From: Bolinopsis microptera
Taxonomy: Eukaryota > Ctenophora > Tentaculata > Lobata > Bolinopsidae
Assembly: GCF_026151205.1 (NCBI RefSeq)
Contig: NC_087075.1
Coordinates: 5,820,858 to 5,884,857 of the forward strand
Length of the DNA: 64,000 nucleotides
Reading direction: 5' to 3'
Numbering within the stretch: the first letter of the stretch is position 1; each line of letters begins with the position of its first letter. The position numbers and the translations under genes are program-made. The notes beneath the pieces are model-generated. The model was not told the DNA's origin, ran no database searches, and worked only from the letters and a program-made list of their open reading frames with translations. Positions 49,801 through 60,143 of the stretch are shown here, in pieces.

Positions 49801-50336
49801 CCATCAAATGTTTGCAAAAAAATGACAAAATGTGAAACATTTTCACACATTGAAATCGAGTGACAAATTGAGCAAGGTTCACCGTTCAATGTTCTAACTT
49901 CTGTTCTATATTTGGGTCAATTGCCAATAATCAACAGTTATGAATTATGATGTTACACATATCAAACAAACTTCTCAAATGTACAAATGATCAGGTAAAC
50001 AACCTGCGAAAAGGAAAACGACAGGCTTCTCCAGAACGAGCTGAAGACGGAGAAATCTTGAATCCCTCCAACATCGAACACATCAACAAACACATGAAGC
50101 AAACCAAGGAAGAGCGACTTCAACAGGTTAGAGAAGGTAGACCTGACAAGAAGAAGTTTGGAGTGAAGAAAGCGAAGATGGATGAACACGCTAGTACCAC
50201 CAATGCTGATAAGAGGAAGATGAAGCCGTTTATGATGGTGGTTCATAAGAGGAGTGTTAGGGAGAGGACCAGGAAAGGTTTTGCTGAGAAACAGAGGGAT
50301 TTGAGGAAAAAAGCTGCTGAGGGCTGGACGGTATAA
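43881..50336 (+). CDS. SDAD1: SDA1 ribosome-biogenesis factor
   Basis: Eleven exons: 43881-44469, 44578-44735, 44950-45078, 45462-45601, 45843-45970, 46502-46596, 46815-46925, 47247-47322, 49141-49394, 49638-49734 and 50035-50336. Phases agree throughout, giving 692 residues (human SDAD1 is close to this). Recognisable blocks in order: [125 protein letters not shown]; an acidic then Lys/Arg-rich tract; [14 protein letters not shown]; and a basic C-terminus with [23 protein letters not shown]1 acts in the nucleolus in 60S pre-ribosome maturation and export. The start of the last exon is the least certain point: the acceptor before 49995 would add residues like GKQPAKRK but goes out of frame. 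Confidence 0.93.
45255..45460 (+). repeat. Partial tandem duplications of an SDA1 exon start
   Basis: Three decayed copies of the acceptor plus the first bases of the next exon (gccagacgttttccgagaaa) lie at about 45264, 45314 and 45362, before the real exon at 45462. The third copy extends about 60 bp into the exon but has a stop (aaatag for aaagag). They are separated by 'ttttaccttaatgttaatgt'. Confidence 0.85.
45676..45828. repeat. 14-bp minisatellite in SDA1 intron
   Basis: About ten or more copies of attcaaattaaaat, just upstream of the acceptor at 45842. Confidence 0.9.
45973..46129 (+). mobile_element. 157-bp retroposon insertion at an SDA1 splice donor
   Basis: The insertion is flanked by a 15-bp duplication, actttcatatcaggt, at 45958-45972 and 46130-46144, which includes the exon end and the GT. 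Its 3' end is the dispersed tail seen at 10194, 10322 and 58469 (ctcaaattatt...gtgttgaaagtatta). The inserted bases turn the donor into cag|gtgagg. Confidence 0.85.
46690..46793. repeat. 9-bp minisatellite 'aacaatgtt' in SDA1 intron
   Basis: About a dozen tandem copies of aacaatgtt/agcaatgtt, upstream of the acceptor at 46814. Confidence 0.9.
46926..47012 (-). mobile_element. L2-like LINE 3' end fragment
   Basis: Matches the 3' UTR and TTATTA tail of the LINE at 13484-15470 over about 85 bp, in the same (minus) orientation. The tail abuts the splice donor of the SDA1 exon ending at 46925. Confidence 0.8.
47125..47216. repeat. 10-bp minisatellite 'gttaattatt'
   Basis: About nine tandem copies of gttaattatt in the SDA1 intron before the exon at 47247. 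Confidence 0.9.
47368..48951. mobile_element. 1.58-kb hAT-like element with subterminal repeats in SDA1 intron
   Basis: Ends ggggggtatgcaacga (47368) and its inverse tcgttgcatacccccc (48951) form the terminal inverted repeats. They are flanked by an 8-bp duplication, tttcttat, at 47360-47367 and 48952-48959. Each side has a 'gaccattaatgtcagtagat' block followed by tandem 'cattaatggt' units. The interior has a 32-bp tandem repeat (tgcttgtttgcagttgactt, 47705-47815) and no intact transposase. The 64-residue ORF at 47854-48048 is not recognisable. Confidence 0.85.
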
Positions 50337-50821
50337 TCACTAAAAAAATGTTAACATTTTTAGTGATTTGAAGTTTCTGTGTGTAGGTTTAGTACTTAAA
50401 GTATACTGACTAAGTTAAGTTATCAATGATCGGGATTCTGTTTTGAATGTAATTTTATCTTTTACTTTAACTTATTCAAACTTTTATCAAGTTAACAATT
50501 TGTGTTTTATTACCTAGTTTACAACAAATTCTCCCAAATTTCTTCCTGGTACAATGTACATTGTACATTCATCAATCATAAACATGGATGTCAGACCCTG
50601 AAAAGTAATTTGATATTATATGTTTATGAAATACACAGTACTGATCATCTGGAATATTATTTAAAATGTCAAATTTCGAATGATTTTACGTTTTCGCAGT
50701 CTTGGCCATTTATTTTTTAGAATTTTGATCCTCTCGAGTGTTACGTATTTATACTTTCAAAATTAATTAATTAATTAAATCAAATTAATTGATTAACGTA
50801 TAATTTGCAGATAAGTGGTTC

Positions 50822-51571
50822 ATGTCAAGACGGAGTTTAAGATCCCGAGCAGTTCCTGATAAAGTAAACAATTATGTCTTTGGTAGTTTGAAGCCAATTA
50901 AAAAGGAGATAAAGGCAGAGTTTTCCGAAGAGTTGACAAAAACCGCTGATGGTTTTGTTTGTCCACCTTGTGAAGCCTATTTTTTGTGCGAGGATTCATT
51001 TTTAGAACACATTACAGAAAATCACACTGTCATGCCCCCTCAAAATCATAATTCTGATCAACCCTTGAGTTCCTCTAAATTGGAAGAAACGGGAAGTTCC
51101 CCAGAAACAACTCCCAAAGAGAAAAGTTTTCAATGTCAAGTATGCTTAATCTCATTTAATGAACAATCTCAACTTACAAAACATCAGTGGACCCACACCA
51201 CGCCCACAGATAAACCATTTAAGTGTGAGCAGTGCAATTCTGTCTTCTCCTTCGGATACAACCTTGTTAGACATCAGCGGCTCCACTCGGGTAAGAAACA
51301 TTACAAGTGTAAAGAATGCCCTTCAGCTTTCGTTAGGAAAACTAGTCTGAAAGAACACGAGAGAACTCACACGGGAGAGAGACCCTACAAATGTGAATTA
51401 TGTTCTTATGCCTCGTCTCAAAGTGGAAGTTTGGTCAGACATATGCGTCTTCATAGTGGTGAGAAACCCTTTAAATGTGAGAACTGCGCGTATGCTTCAC
51501 GTTCTAATTCTAACTTGAGAAGACATCAGCATACTCATTCTCACGAGAATGTGAAGAATCCTGATAGATAA
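50822..51571 (+). CDS. Six-finger C2H2 zinc-finger protein
   Basis: A 249-residue frame whose start lies 11 bases after a spliced 5' UTR acceptor (tttgcag|ataagtggttc then ATG), so an upstream non-coding exon is likely. The first 45 residues are basic/acidic without a known domain. Fingers: C47-C50-H63-H68 (divergent, separate), C105-C108-H121-H125, C135-C138-H151-H155, C163-C166-H179-H183, C191-C194-H207-H211 and C219-C222-H235-H239. The last five form a continuous array with TGERPYK/SGEKPFK-type linkers, as in sequence-specific DNA-binding factors. It is probably a nuclear transcription regulator; target and orthology are unknown. Confidence 0.88.
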   Translation: MSRRSLRSRAVPDKVNNYVFGSLKPIKKEIKAEFSEELTKTADGFVCPPCEAYFLCEDSFLEHITENHTVMPPQNHNSDQPLSSSKLEETGSSPETTPKEKSFQCQVCLISFNEQSQLTKHQWTHTTPTDKPFKCEQCNSVFSFGYNLVRHQRLHSGKKHYKCKECPSAFVRKTSLKEHERTHTGERPYKCELCSYASSQSGSLVRHMRLHSGEKPFKCENCAYASRSNSNLRRHQHTHSHENVKNPDR

Positions 51572-52376
51572 AAGCGTGTTTTCATCATTTCGAGGGAGTA
51601 AATTTAGAATTTCAATCAGAGCAGCATTTTTATAATATTTAATTCATAAGACAAGTTTTACCAATTCCGTGAAAATACTGACTATAGATTTTATCAGTTG
51701 TTGAAATCTTTCGATCGGTTCTATCATGTATCGTAAAACAATCATTTTTCATCAACCAAAAGCAATCTTGAATCATTTTAGGAGCATGTTTGTACAGAGT
51801 TAGTACAGAGTTTGTACAGAGTAGCCGATATTTTGACCTCTATTTTAGGATAACTATTTTAGTCTTATCTGGTGTTTAATCTTTGCATATTATGTTTATC
51901 GTCAATTACTAAAGTAGTTTTCTGGCTTTAGTATTGAGTATTGACGATATATTTTCAAGCATAAGTTACTTTTCTTAACTTAGTATTCATGTTATTTTCT
52001 GGGATGACTAGTTTAAACACTGCTGAGTATAAGTTTTATCTTAATAGCGGTGTTATTAAATTTCAATTTATTATTATTAGGATCTAATGTTCACGTTCAG
52101 ACTCTTGATAATGAACTAATTTTGTAATGATTTTTGACTCACGTTTTTCGATTTAATGATGTAAATTAATGATTTAAATTTTTTACATTTTCAATTTTTG
52201 ATTGAAATCTTTTTAGAACGAGAGTATGATGTAGTTACAGTTACCTGAAATAAGCAGTTTCCTTTGGTTGTATTTACAGTTCTAATTATTAAAAGTTTGA
52301 ACACTTAGCATCTATGTTAGGACCTCTTGCGCTCTATTATGACTCTGTAATAAATCATATAAATCCTTCCTTATAG
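51572..52376. other. Intergenic with an L2-like 3' fragment
   Basis: Positions 51905-52080 match the 3' UTR and (ATT)n tail of the LINE at 25560-28280. Elsewhere no feature is seen. Confidence 0.6.
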
Positions 52377-55300
52377 CTGATGACAGTAGCTGATCCAGAG
52401 CCTGTCGGCCCAGACTTTAAAGAAACGGTACAACTGCAGTTAGACTCGTTCAAGGAAAACACTGACGATGAGGTGAACACGAGAAACATAATTTTCTCGT
52501 TTATTAGTGCTGTCTACAATCTTGTATCATCTTTGAATTCAAATTTCGTCAAAAACCTTTTCATATATTAGGACGCAATGAAACTACCGGACCACGATGT
52601 ATGGGGACTTGCCACCCCATGGCAACATTAAAATATATCGACTCCCCATATCCAAAAAATTTTTAATTTCCTACATTCTCAATTTTTTCGTTTTCTGTGG
52701 CCCACTCGCTTCGCTCGCATAAAAAGTCTTTGTATTCGCGCGGTTCAAAGATTTTTCATGGCGGATTCCAGATTCTCAATTTTACTTTTTTAGGGCCCGG
52801 AATTCTTTTTAATAGATAGTCCTAGGTTACTTTTGGGGGCGAAGCCCCCGAAAATTTTGGAAATTTAAACTAGATTTGGCCTCCTGGAACGAATCTGACA
52901 ATGGAGAACGATTTTAGCATACTTTTTTCTGATTTCAATTTTTATTGGGATAAATTGTCTGGATTCTAGAATCCCTAAACACTTGGCTTAACTAAAGCAC
53001 GAAATAGGAGACAGCATGAAGTATCAAGAGTTTATAATTTTGGCAAAAATGTTTTCTCATCTACTACCATCACTTTCTGCTTTCAAGCTATAAACTAATC
53101 AGGGACGTAGCCAGGATTTTTCTTTGAGGGGGGCTGTCGGCGAGCGAAGCGAGCCGACGCGTCCAAACCAGCTTCGCAGCGAGCGAAGCGAGCAAGCTGT
53201 GGCAGGGGTCTGGGGGCGCAGCCCCCAGCGGGGTCCAGGGGCGGAGCCCCCCGGAAATTTTTTGCGAAACAGGGTGTTTAAGACGACATTTGGCATTAAA
53301 GAAATTTGTAGGACAGCAATAAACTGGGATTGAAAAGAATCAAGTACTCACGTAAATATGGTAACTTCACAACAGCAATCTGCATTCTCCAATCAGAATT
53401 TACGACTTACTCAGGCCTCATCGTCTTAAGATTTTTACATTTCCTACGGTCTAGGGGACACTATTGACTATTTATAGAAGTCTTCTAGAATGTTTGCTTG
53501 GATTTTATGACAGATATTTACTAATCCACAGTTCAAATCTTTGACTGACTGCAGTCATAAACACAGCCCAGTTACCAGGCGACCATGGGGACTAGGGGGC
53601 TTATCTTTTTTCTGGGGTTCGATTTTTTCCGGGGGGGCTGCCGCCCCCCTTGCCCCCCCCCCCCCCCCTGTCTATGTGCCTGAAACTAATACAGGGTTAA
53701 GGGAATTTGGAGAAGGAAGCAAGTATGAGACCAAATATTCAAGAAGTGGTTAGTGGTTACTTGATGCTTAGTGGTTACTTGATGCACAGATTTTGTAGCT
53801 AATAGCAACAAACTTTGGTCTGTGAAACGAAATTTGATAGACTGGATCAGTGGATCCCTGACTGAGGACATTTAAATAACGGACCAGCAACTTTTAGTCT
53901 GCTCTTTCACTTAAATTCCTACTGAAATATTATCGAAAATTCTCAGAGTTGGCTCTCGAATTTCCTACTTTTTGTCAAAAATTTCCTACTTTTAAAAATT
54001 TCCTACATTCTTAGAATGCGAGAATGCGGGTTTTTGGATATGGGATCGACTCTGTTACATCGTTTCCTGTTAATATAAAACTCCGTTACAAAATGAACTG
54101 GGACATAATATGCGGTTGCAGAGTTCTAAGACGAAAATTTCAATGTTGGATGTTACCATGACGACGGTTATCATGACGACGGTTACCATGACCACAACTA
54201 CCCACAGGTACTCCGATTTCCCAGCTGTTTTGAAGCTCACGAACAGAGTTACATTATTGAGGAGGCAAAGAAAATGGGACTGAACGGAAAAAGTATTGGG
54301 AAGAGCTGCAACAAACACGTGTCAATTACCCGACCTGTATCTTACACTGAGGTTATTTTACATTTTGTTATTTCTTAGTTATTTACCAGATCTGAAATAA
54401 TGCGATCTAAAGTTAGAGTCAGTTAGTAAGAATTATTAAAATGGTGCCCATTTATTCCCCATTTTTTGGTCAAATGGACAACGATGGTTTTAACAAAATT
54501 CATATAAAGTTCAATGAATTATGATATCAAATGTTTTATAAAATTCTGGGAGACTACTCTTAATCAAGTGCAATAAAAGCTTCTGAACTGTGTTATTCCA
54601 TAACTAACGTCACTAGTTAATACATTTCAGTGCGACTCACATAACATGAAGTTACGAGATTCAAGTGTCAGCCAGATCCACATGTTATTACGAGACCTTC
54701 CTGTCAAACCTACTGAGCTTACTGATTTACAGGTTAGTTAATTGTTTAATGAGTTAATTGTTTAATTAGTTAATTATTTAAAAGTTAAAATTAGCGTTTG
54801 TCAATCAATGAGTCAAATCAGCGGTTTGATTAGTCGTTGTTTTTTATTTATTATGACAGTATCAACCAATTAGGTGATTTAAAAGTTCCTTACTTGTTAC
54901 TTGTTTATTCAGACATCTTTGCCAATATAAACTTCTAATGAAAAGGAAACTCAGTCTAACTTGTATCATTATAAAATAGATGGCAACGTTATCCTTGTTA
55001 CAGTTACAGTTATCCTTGTTTTACTACGGTGTATGTGGAAATAAAGAAGTCTTAATGAATCGGGGTTTTGTGTGTTCACATAATGTATCTAAAGGCTTAT
55101 TTGGAGAAAGGAAATGACTGTGCTGAATCGGGGTTTTACTGTACATGGTTACGTTTGTGATGAGGGCAGATTAATAAACTGATCAATTATGTATTTAATT
55201 GAATTTATAATTAATTAATCACAGGCACAGGTAGAATATCCAGCGGGGACACAGCAACTTACAAACGCCTCCAACGAGCAAAAGTAAGCTTTGCGGTAAA

Positions 55301-56791
55301 ATACCATTTAAATCAAAATTTGGAAACGTTTTGTACACATTTATTTTTATTTTTAAAAGAGTCCTCTTATTCTAAGAATATATTGTTATTAGAAGCGTGG
55401 CGTGAAGTAAGGAATAGTAAAGAAGTCCCCTTTCACGACAAATAAAATTAAATTGACATAAATATTAAATTAATGATCGTATTTCAATTTAATTTCTTGA
55501 CCACTAAGTTTCCCGTTGTATTGACGATTATCGATTTTGGCAGTCAAAGCAAATTCTTGGTGAAACTAATTATTATCCTGCCAGTTATTTGCAGCTATAT
55601 ATATTTGCATGGCTGCCAAAGGATTATAATGCGTCACAAAATAAGTTATTTTGATTTAATTTGAAAATTGTTTAGCCCCTCAAGCCACAACTCTTTGTTA
55701 CGTAGACCACATGGTAATTTAATGCGCGGCTCGCGCGAGCTTTAGTAAGTGATCACAACACCCAGGTTTTTTGCGATACTCCTTGTTAAAAGTCCATCTT
55801 TTCATCACTTCGATATTAGCGTGTTATGCCGCGCGAAAGGTGAGTCGCACACCTTAACACATTTCTTGGTCCAGATGTGGTGACATCACTCAGCTATGGG
55901 CGAACCCTAAATAGATGATACCTAGTTTGATGATTAAAGTTTTTAAACATTCCTCTCTGCATTCATCTTACAGATTAACCAAGTGATTAATCAAATCTCC
56001 CCCATGCCCAGATTTAAAGATATGAACAGGAGGCAAATGGGGAAACTGTTCAACGCAAATACCATGACTATTCCTAGCAGACCACAAACAACCGATGTCA
56101 ACTACTTAGAAGGTATGTATTGATATATTATAGGTAGTTTCTCAAGCCATTGATCAAATTGCTCGGAGGGGGAAGCCTCTCTCTAGATTCTAGATGTTCG
56201 GCTTCATTACAACCGTGTCCACATTTGATTTAACTCCATAAATAAGGTGTACACAACTAACACAATGTTTGTTTGTAGCTCGACAGAGATTAATGATATG
56301 TCAGAAGAGAGATGTTATCCTGCAGACGGTGATGGAGAACCAAGTGGTGATAATATCGGGGGATACAGGATGTGGTAAAACCACCCAGGTGAGACAAACA
56401 CTGATTTTATCGTTTTTTTTTCTGGCTTACAGTTCTCAAGTAACGGGAGTAACAGATCAGTGAGACATCTCGTAACCTTCTGATGGATTATCAGACGTAC
56501 GTACCTAGAAATGTGGAGAGGCATTTGGACGAAAACTATTTTGAGTTGGCTCACTCGATTTTCTCCACCCAAGAAGTGATCGTTGAAATAGCAGAGATAA
56601 GTTTTACTCCCCCCCCCCCCATCTCCATCCTGTTACACTCTTCCACCACACTACCACTACTAACCACTCTTCCACCACAGGTACCACAATACATCCTAGA
56701 AGAAGCTACAGCAAACCAGTCTCACTGCTTCATGTATGTGACTCAGCCACGTCGTATTGCTGCTATAGCTGCTGCTGAACGGGTCTCACAG
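52377..56791 (+). CDS. R3H-DEAH RNA helicase (YTHDC2-like), 5' part only
   Basis: Seven exons: 52377-52472, 54208-54351, 54631-54732, 55225-55283, 56012-56112, 56279-56388 and 56681-56791, all with matching phases. Exons 1-2 encode an R3H domain (VQLQLDSFKEN, then LRFPSCFEAHEQSYIIEEAK, GLNGKSIGKSCNKHVSITRP). A linker follows, then the first helicase motifs: a Q-like region, motif I ISGDTGCGKTTQ split by an intron before VPQYILEEA, and motif Ia VTQPRRIAAIAAAERVSQ. An N-terminal R3H followed by a DEAH helicase is the layout of YTHDC2, a meiotic m6A-RNA helicase. I could not find the next helicase exons (GYQIR, DEAH, HRGR) before 63.4 kb. The next intron may therefore be very long, or the gene may be truncated. 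The first Met is at 52380; an upstream exon is possible because it follows a splice acceptor. Confidence 0.8.
52638..54050. mobile_element. Possible TIR element in the helicase gene's first intron
   Basis: The left end tcgactccccatatccaaaaa (52638) is mirrored on the right by tttttggatatgggatcga (54031-54049). The interior holds GC palindromes such as cgagcgaagcgag, gggggcgcagccccc and a separate 'agggacgtagccaggatttt' end (53101), typical of a nested hAT-like element. No target duplication was identified, so the borders are tentative. Confidence 0.35.
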
Positions 56792-56977
56792 GTACTTACT
56801 TGTTACTGTAGATAAGTGCTTTAAATTTAGAGTCTACTTTGATCATATGAGATCATAACATAATTTTAAACTAATTACAACACTACAAATCTATTACATT
56901 TATTGAGTATTATGTAACGTGATGGAAACGTTTTAAACGGGTAAAAGCCGATCCAAACCCTGGCTCCATAACATTAA

Positions 56978-57210
56978 CCCATTAGGGACGATAGGGTCGT
57001 TTTTATGACCCACCTTTTCTAGACGAAAAACCAAATTACTAAACGCTATAACGAATCTATAGCATATATACTCAAAATTTATTGGGCTTCATTATATGTA
57101 GCCCAATAAATTTTGAGCATATATGCTATAGATTCGTTATAGCGTTTAGTAATTTGGTTTTTCGTCTAGAAAAGGTGGGTCATAAAAACGACCCTATCGT
57201 CCCTAATGGG
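56978..57210. mobile_element. Palindromic piggyBac-like MITE
   Basis: A 233-bp near-perfect palindrome: arms of about 111 bp with a single noticed mismatch and a loop near 57089-57099. It begins cccattagggacgatagggt and ends with the inverse, flanked by TTAA on both sides (56974-56977 and 57211-57214). CCC...GGG ends at TTAA sites are typical of piggyBac derivatives. Confidence 0.9.
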
Positions 57211-57214
57211 TTAA

Positions 57215-60143
57215 CATGAACGTCTCCTTTAAATATGTATTGAAAAGCTCTAATAGTACAGTGCAGTGGTGCGAGAAAAACTAATTCCATTGTTCGACTA
57301 AATGGATTATTTTCACTAAATACTTAAATAAAATTGTATATTGCAAATATAGTAAAAACATTCAGTTTTAAACTTTTAAAAGCTTTTCCTGGTATACCGT
57401 GCCAACAAGGAACTCGCCCCTTCTTAAACCCTTAGTAGACTTTCCGGATATATTACATCTGTCCTTTTAAGACATTTTGTTGGACTTTATACCTAGTGCT
57501 GAAACCTTTTTGCTTGATGTTGATATTCATACGTGGCTATTTTTGGTAGGGGCGCCATTTAAGGGCGAATTCTCGGTACGTGCCTGAGTATTGCAATTCA
57601 GGAGGCGCCCGATTGTTCGTGCTATTGTATTTAACATGAACTTCATAAGTGTTGGTAGAACATTATTTTATGTTATCAAGTTATATGAAACAATAAAATT
57701 TCAGAGTTCTTTAGATTTTTCTGGAATTATGGTCTATAACAAGGATTCCATTACCTTCATACTTTCCTGTCTCATTACTATGTTAAATGTCTTAAAGTAT
57801 TTTACAAGCTTTATAATTAATATGTTAAATGTTTTTAAGTATCATGTAAGGTTTGTTATGTTAAATGTTTTAAAACTTATCATATAAGGTTTGAAGGGGT
57901 AAGGTTTTGAAGGCGTTGAGACTCGACCATGTGCATTGCTCATGTTTACCTCGCACAGTTTTGTGTTTTTCGCTCCAATTTTGCTTACCCTGACCCTTAA
58001 CGATTAGGGATGCTGTCCCGCACCCTTATCACTGAATTTATTCTGACACTCCATATTTTTTCAATGTCCTATTTTATAAACGTCCGATAGCTGTTCTAAA
58101 ATGAACGCAGTTAGAAAATCAGTACTTATTTAAAATTTTTCAATGCAGGACATTTCGGCCCGTTTTGAATATGCAAGGCATAATTTTATCACAAGAGAAT
58201 TAGAGATCAATTACAGATGGATAACTCATCACGTGGGGACTATATGACAAAAGGAATGTAATCATCAGGTATCTCGCACCTAACAATTGGTTTACTTGTT
58301 TGAACATTTGACGCATTAAAAATCGCTGAAAAAAGCTGGTCTGGAAATATTTTTGAATGTGGAATGTTAAACTGATAGTTGGATAATATCCGGTTGGAAG
58401 AGACAAGGACAAATGAAACAGGAAGTTAGGAATGTAGGCACATTTTCGGGGTCAACGCCATCTTCAGGCTCAAATTATTTGTTATATATAGTAGTGTTGA
58501 AAGTATTAAAAGTATTATCCAACTATGAGTATTTCAATCATGAGACTAATAAACAGCGAACTACTCCATCATTTGGAATGTTAAAGTTAAACGTTTAGTT
58601 TCTTCCACCTTTGGTGAAACGTCAAGTCACCATTCCCTTCTTTTCTCAGTTGCTCTTCTCCCTTGATCGCCTACCATGACCATGACAAAATTTCTATTAA
58701 GCAATCCAATTCTAACAGGAACACCAAAGTATTTGGACCTGTTGAAGCTAACCAATTACCAAAGGTATGTTCAGTTCTGCATACTTAACTGTAAAACTAG
58801 GCTCATCGGATTAAGATTTACCATGCTATATGAATCAACATTCAAGTAGGATACTTCAGCAGCTATGTTGAAAATGCAATTTTAAAGAATCCCCCACGCC
58901 CATCACTTTTATTCTGAGCGACTTTTTGAATTGACCACTTATTTGTTGGCCACAAACTGGATAAGTAATTTAATTTAAATTAAACTGCCGTTTAAAACGA
59001 ATGCTTTTACGTCGCTTTTTTATTGAAACAATTAATGCTTGTTACTAGATCATATTAATGAACGTCTCGTCTCCTTAATTGATTACAATTTGCTCGAAAT
59101 AGAGACACTGATCTAAGTTCGCTTAAATAGCTATAATTCTTCCTAATGTTCTGAATCAACGATTAAAGTGGTCGTGGTTACGTTTTGTTGGAACATAGCT
59201 GGTAAATATCCTGAAGTAAGCGAAATCATTGATTAGCACTCATTAGGCTTTATTAATCTAATGAATGAAAATACCCAACCCTGTACTGTCAAAATCCTCT
59301 TTTAAACGTAGATTAAGAAATTTTGTAATGCGTTTCAATTTAATCCGGTGTTTTTCTGAAGTCTTTCAATTTGAGGTTCCAAGGGTTCGCGAAGCCCTCT
59401 CTGCATACCTTGACAGTTAGCATATGTGCCTTAATTTGGATAGAATTTCTACAATTTGTGATTTTTTATCAGACTCGAGGGTTAACTGTGGGCCAGCCTC
59501 TATTAAACTGGCATCCCCCTATTAAAATTATTCCTCTATATCGGATGTCGGCAAAGTTTTAAAACCGACTAACACTGTAACTGCAGTGTTATTTATCAGT
59601 TATTTATCATTTGACCAACCTTTGGTATTCTATCGGCACAATCGTTGAGTAGTGTACTAGCTGAATCGTGGTTTCACTCCTTCAACAGATATAATATACG
59701 TTCACTGTCAACAGATAACTGACGGTCAGTACTTTGATTATAAAGGCGTATGTTTGCGCAGATTGTCTTCATATTGAAGTAGGCACGCACGCGCCACGCA
59801 GCACGCACGATAGGTCACCCGTATTTAGTATGTCATGCTTTCAGTCAGTCATTAATCCTTACAATTAATTATTGTTACTTTTGGTAACATGTCGTGGGAC
59901 GTGAAAAAAATGTGTGTCAATCTTTGAAGCCTGGAAATCATAATTCACTGACAAACGTGTCACTTGTCAGCAATGCCTTATTTGGTAACGTGTGAACGAT
60001 CCTCAATGAGTTTCAATTATTATTACGTTACGAAATTCAACGCATACACAGTATCGCTTCAGAATTAAAATATTAACTATAACGACTCCTGTCATAATTA
60101 GGTGCAAGGTCATATATATATTATATATTGAGTTTAAACTCAC
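57215..60143. other. Gene-free stretch
   Basis: Contains the dispersed retroposon tail at 58469-58507. Otherwise AT-rich, without a supported exon. The missing downstream exons of the R3H-DEAH helicase were searched for here by eye and not found. Confidence 0.45.

Noticed and set aside
49995-50034. Alternative start of the last SDA1 exon giving GKQPAKRK
   Set aside because: It resembles the SDA1 segment GKSQKRK but goes out of frame after about 16 codons; the acceptor before 50035 keeps the frame. A one-base error here remains possible.
55974-56011. Acceptor at 55973 for the fifth helicase exon
   Set aside because: It conflicts in phase with the previous exon and would give a stop; the acceptor at 56011 (after ctcccccatgcccag) fits.
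58720-58765. Short segment 'gaacaccaaagtatttggac' between AG and GTATGT
   Set aside because: It does not match the helicase or any family I recognise in any frame.
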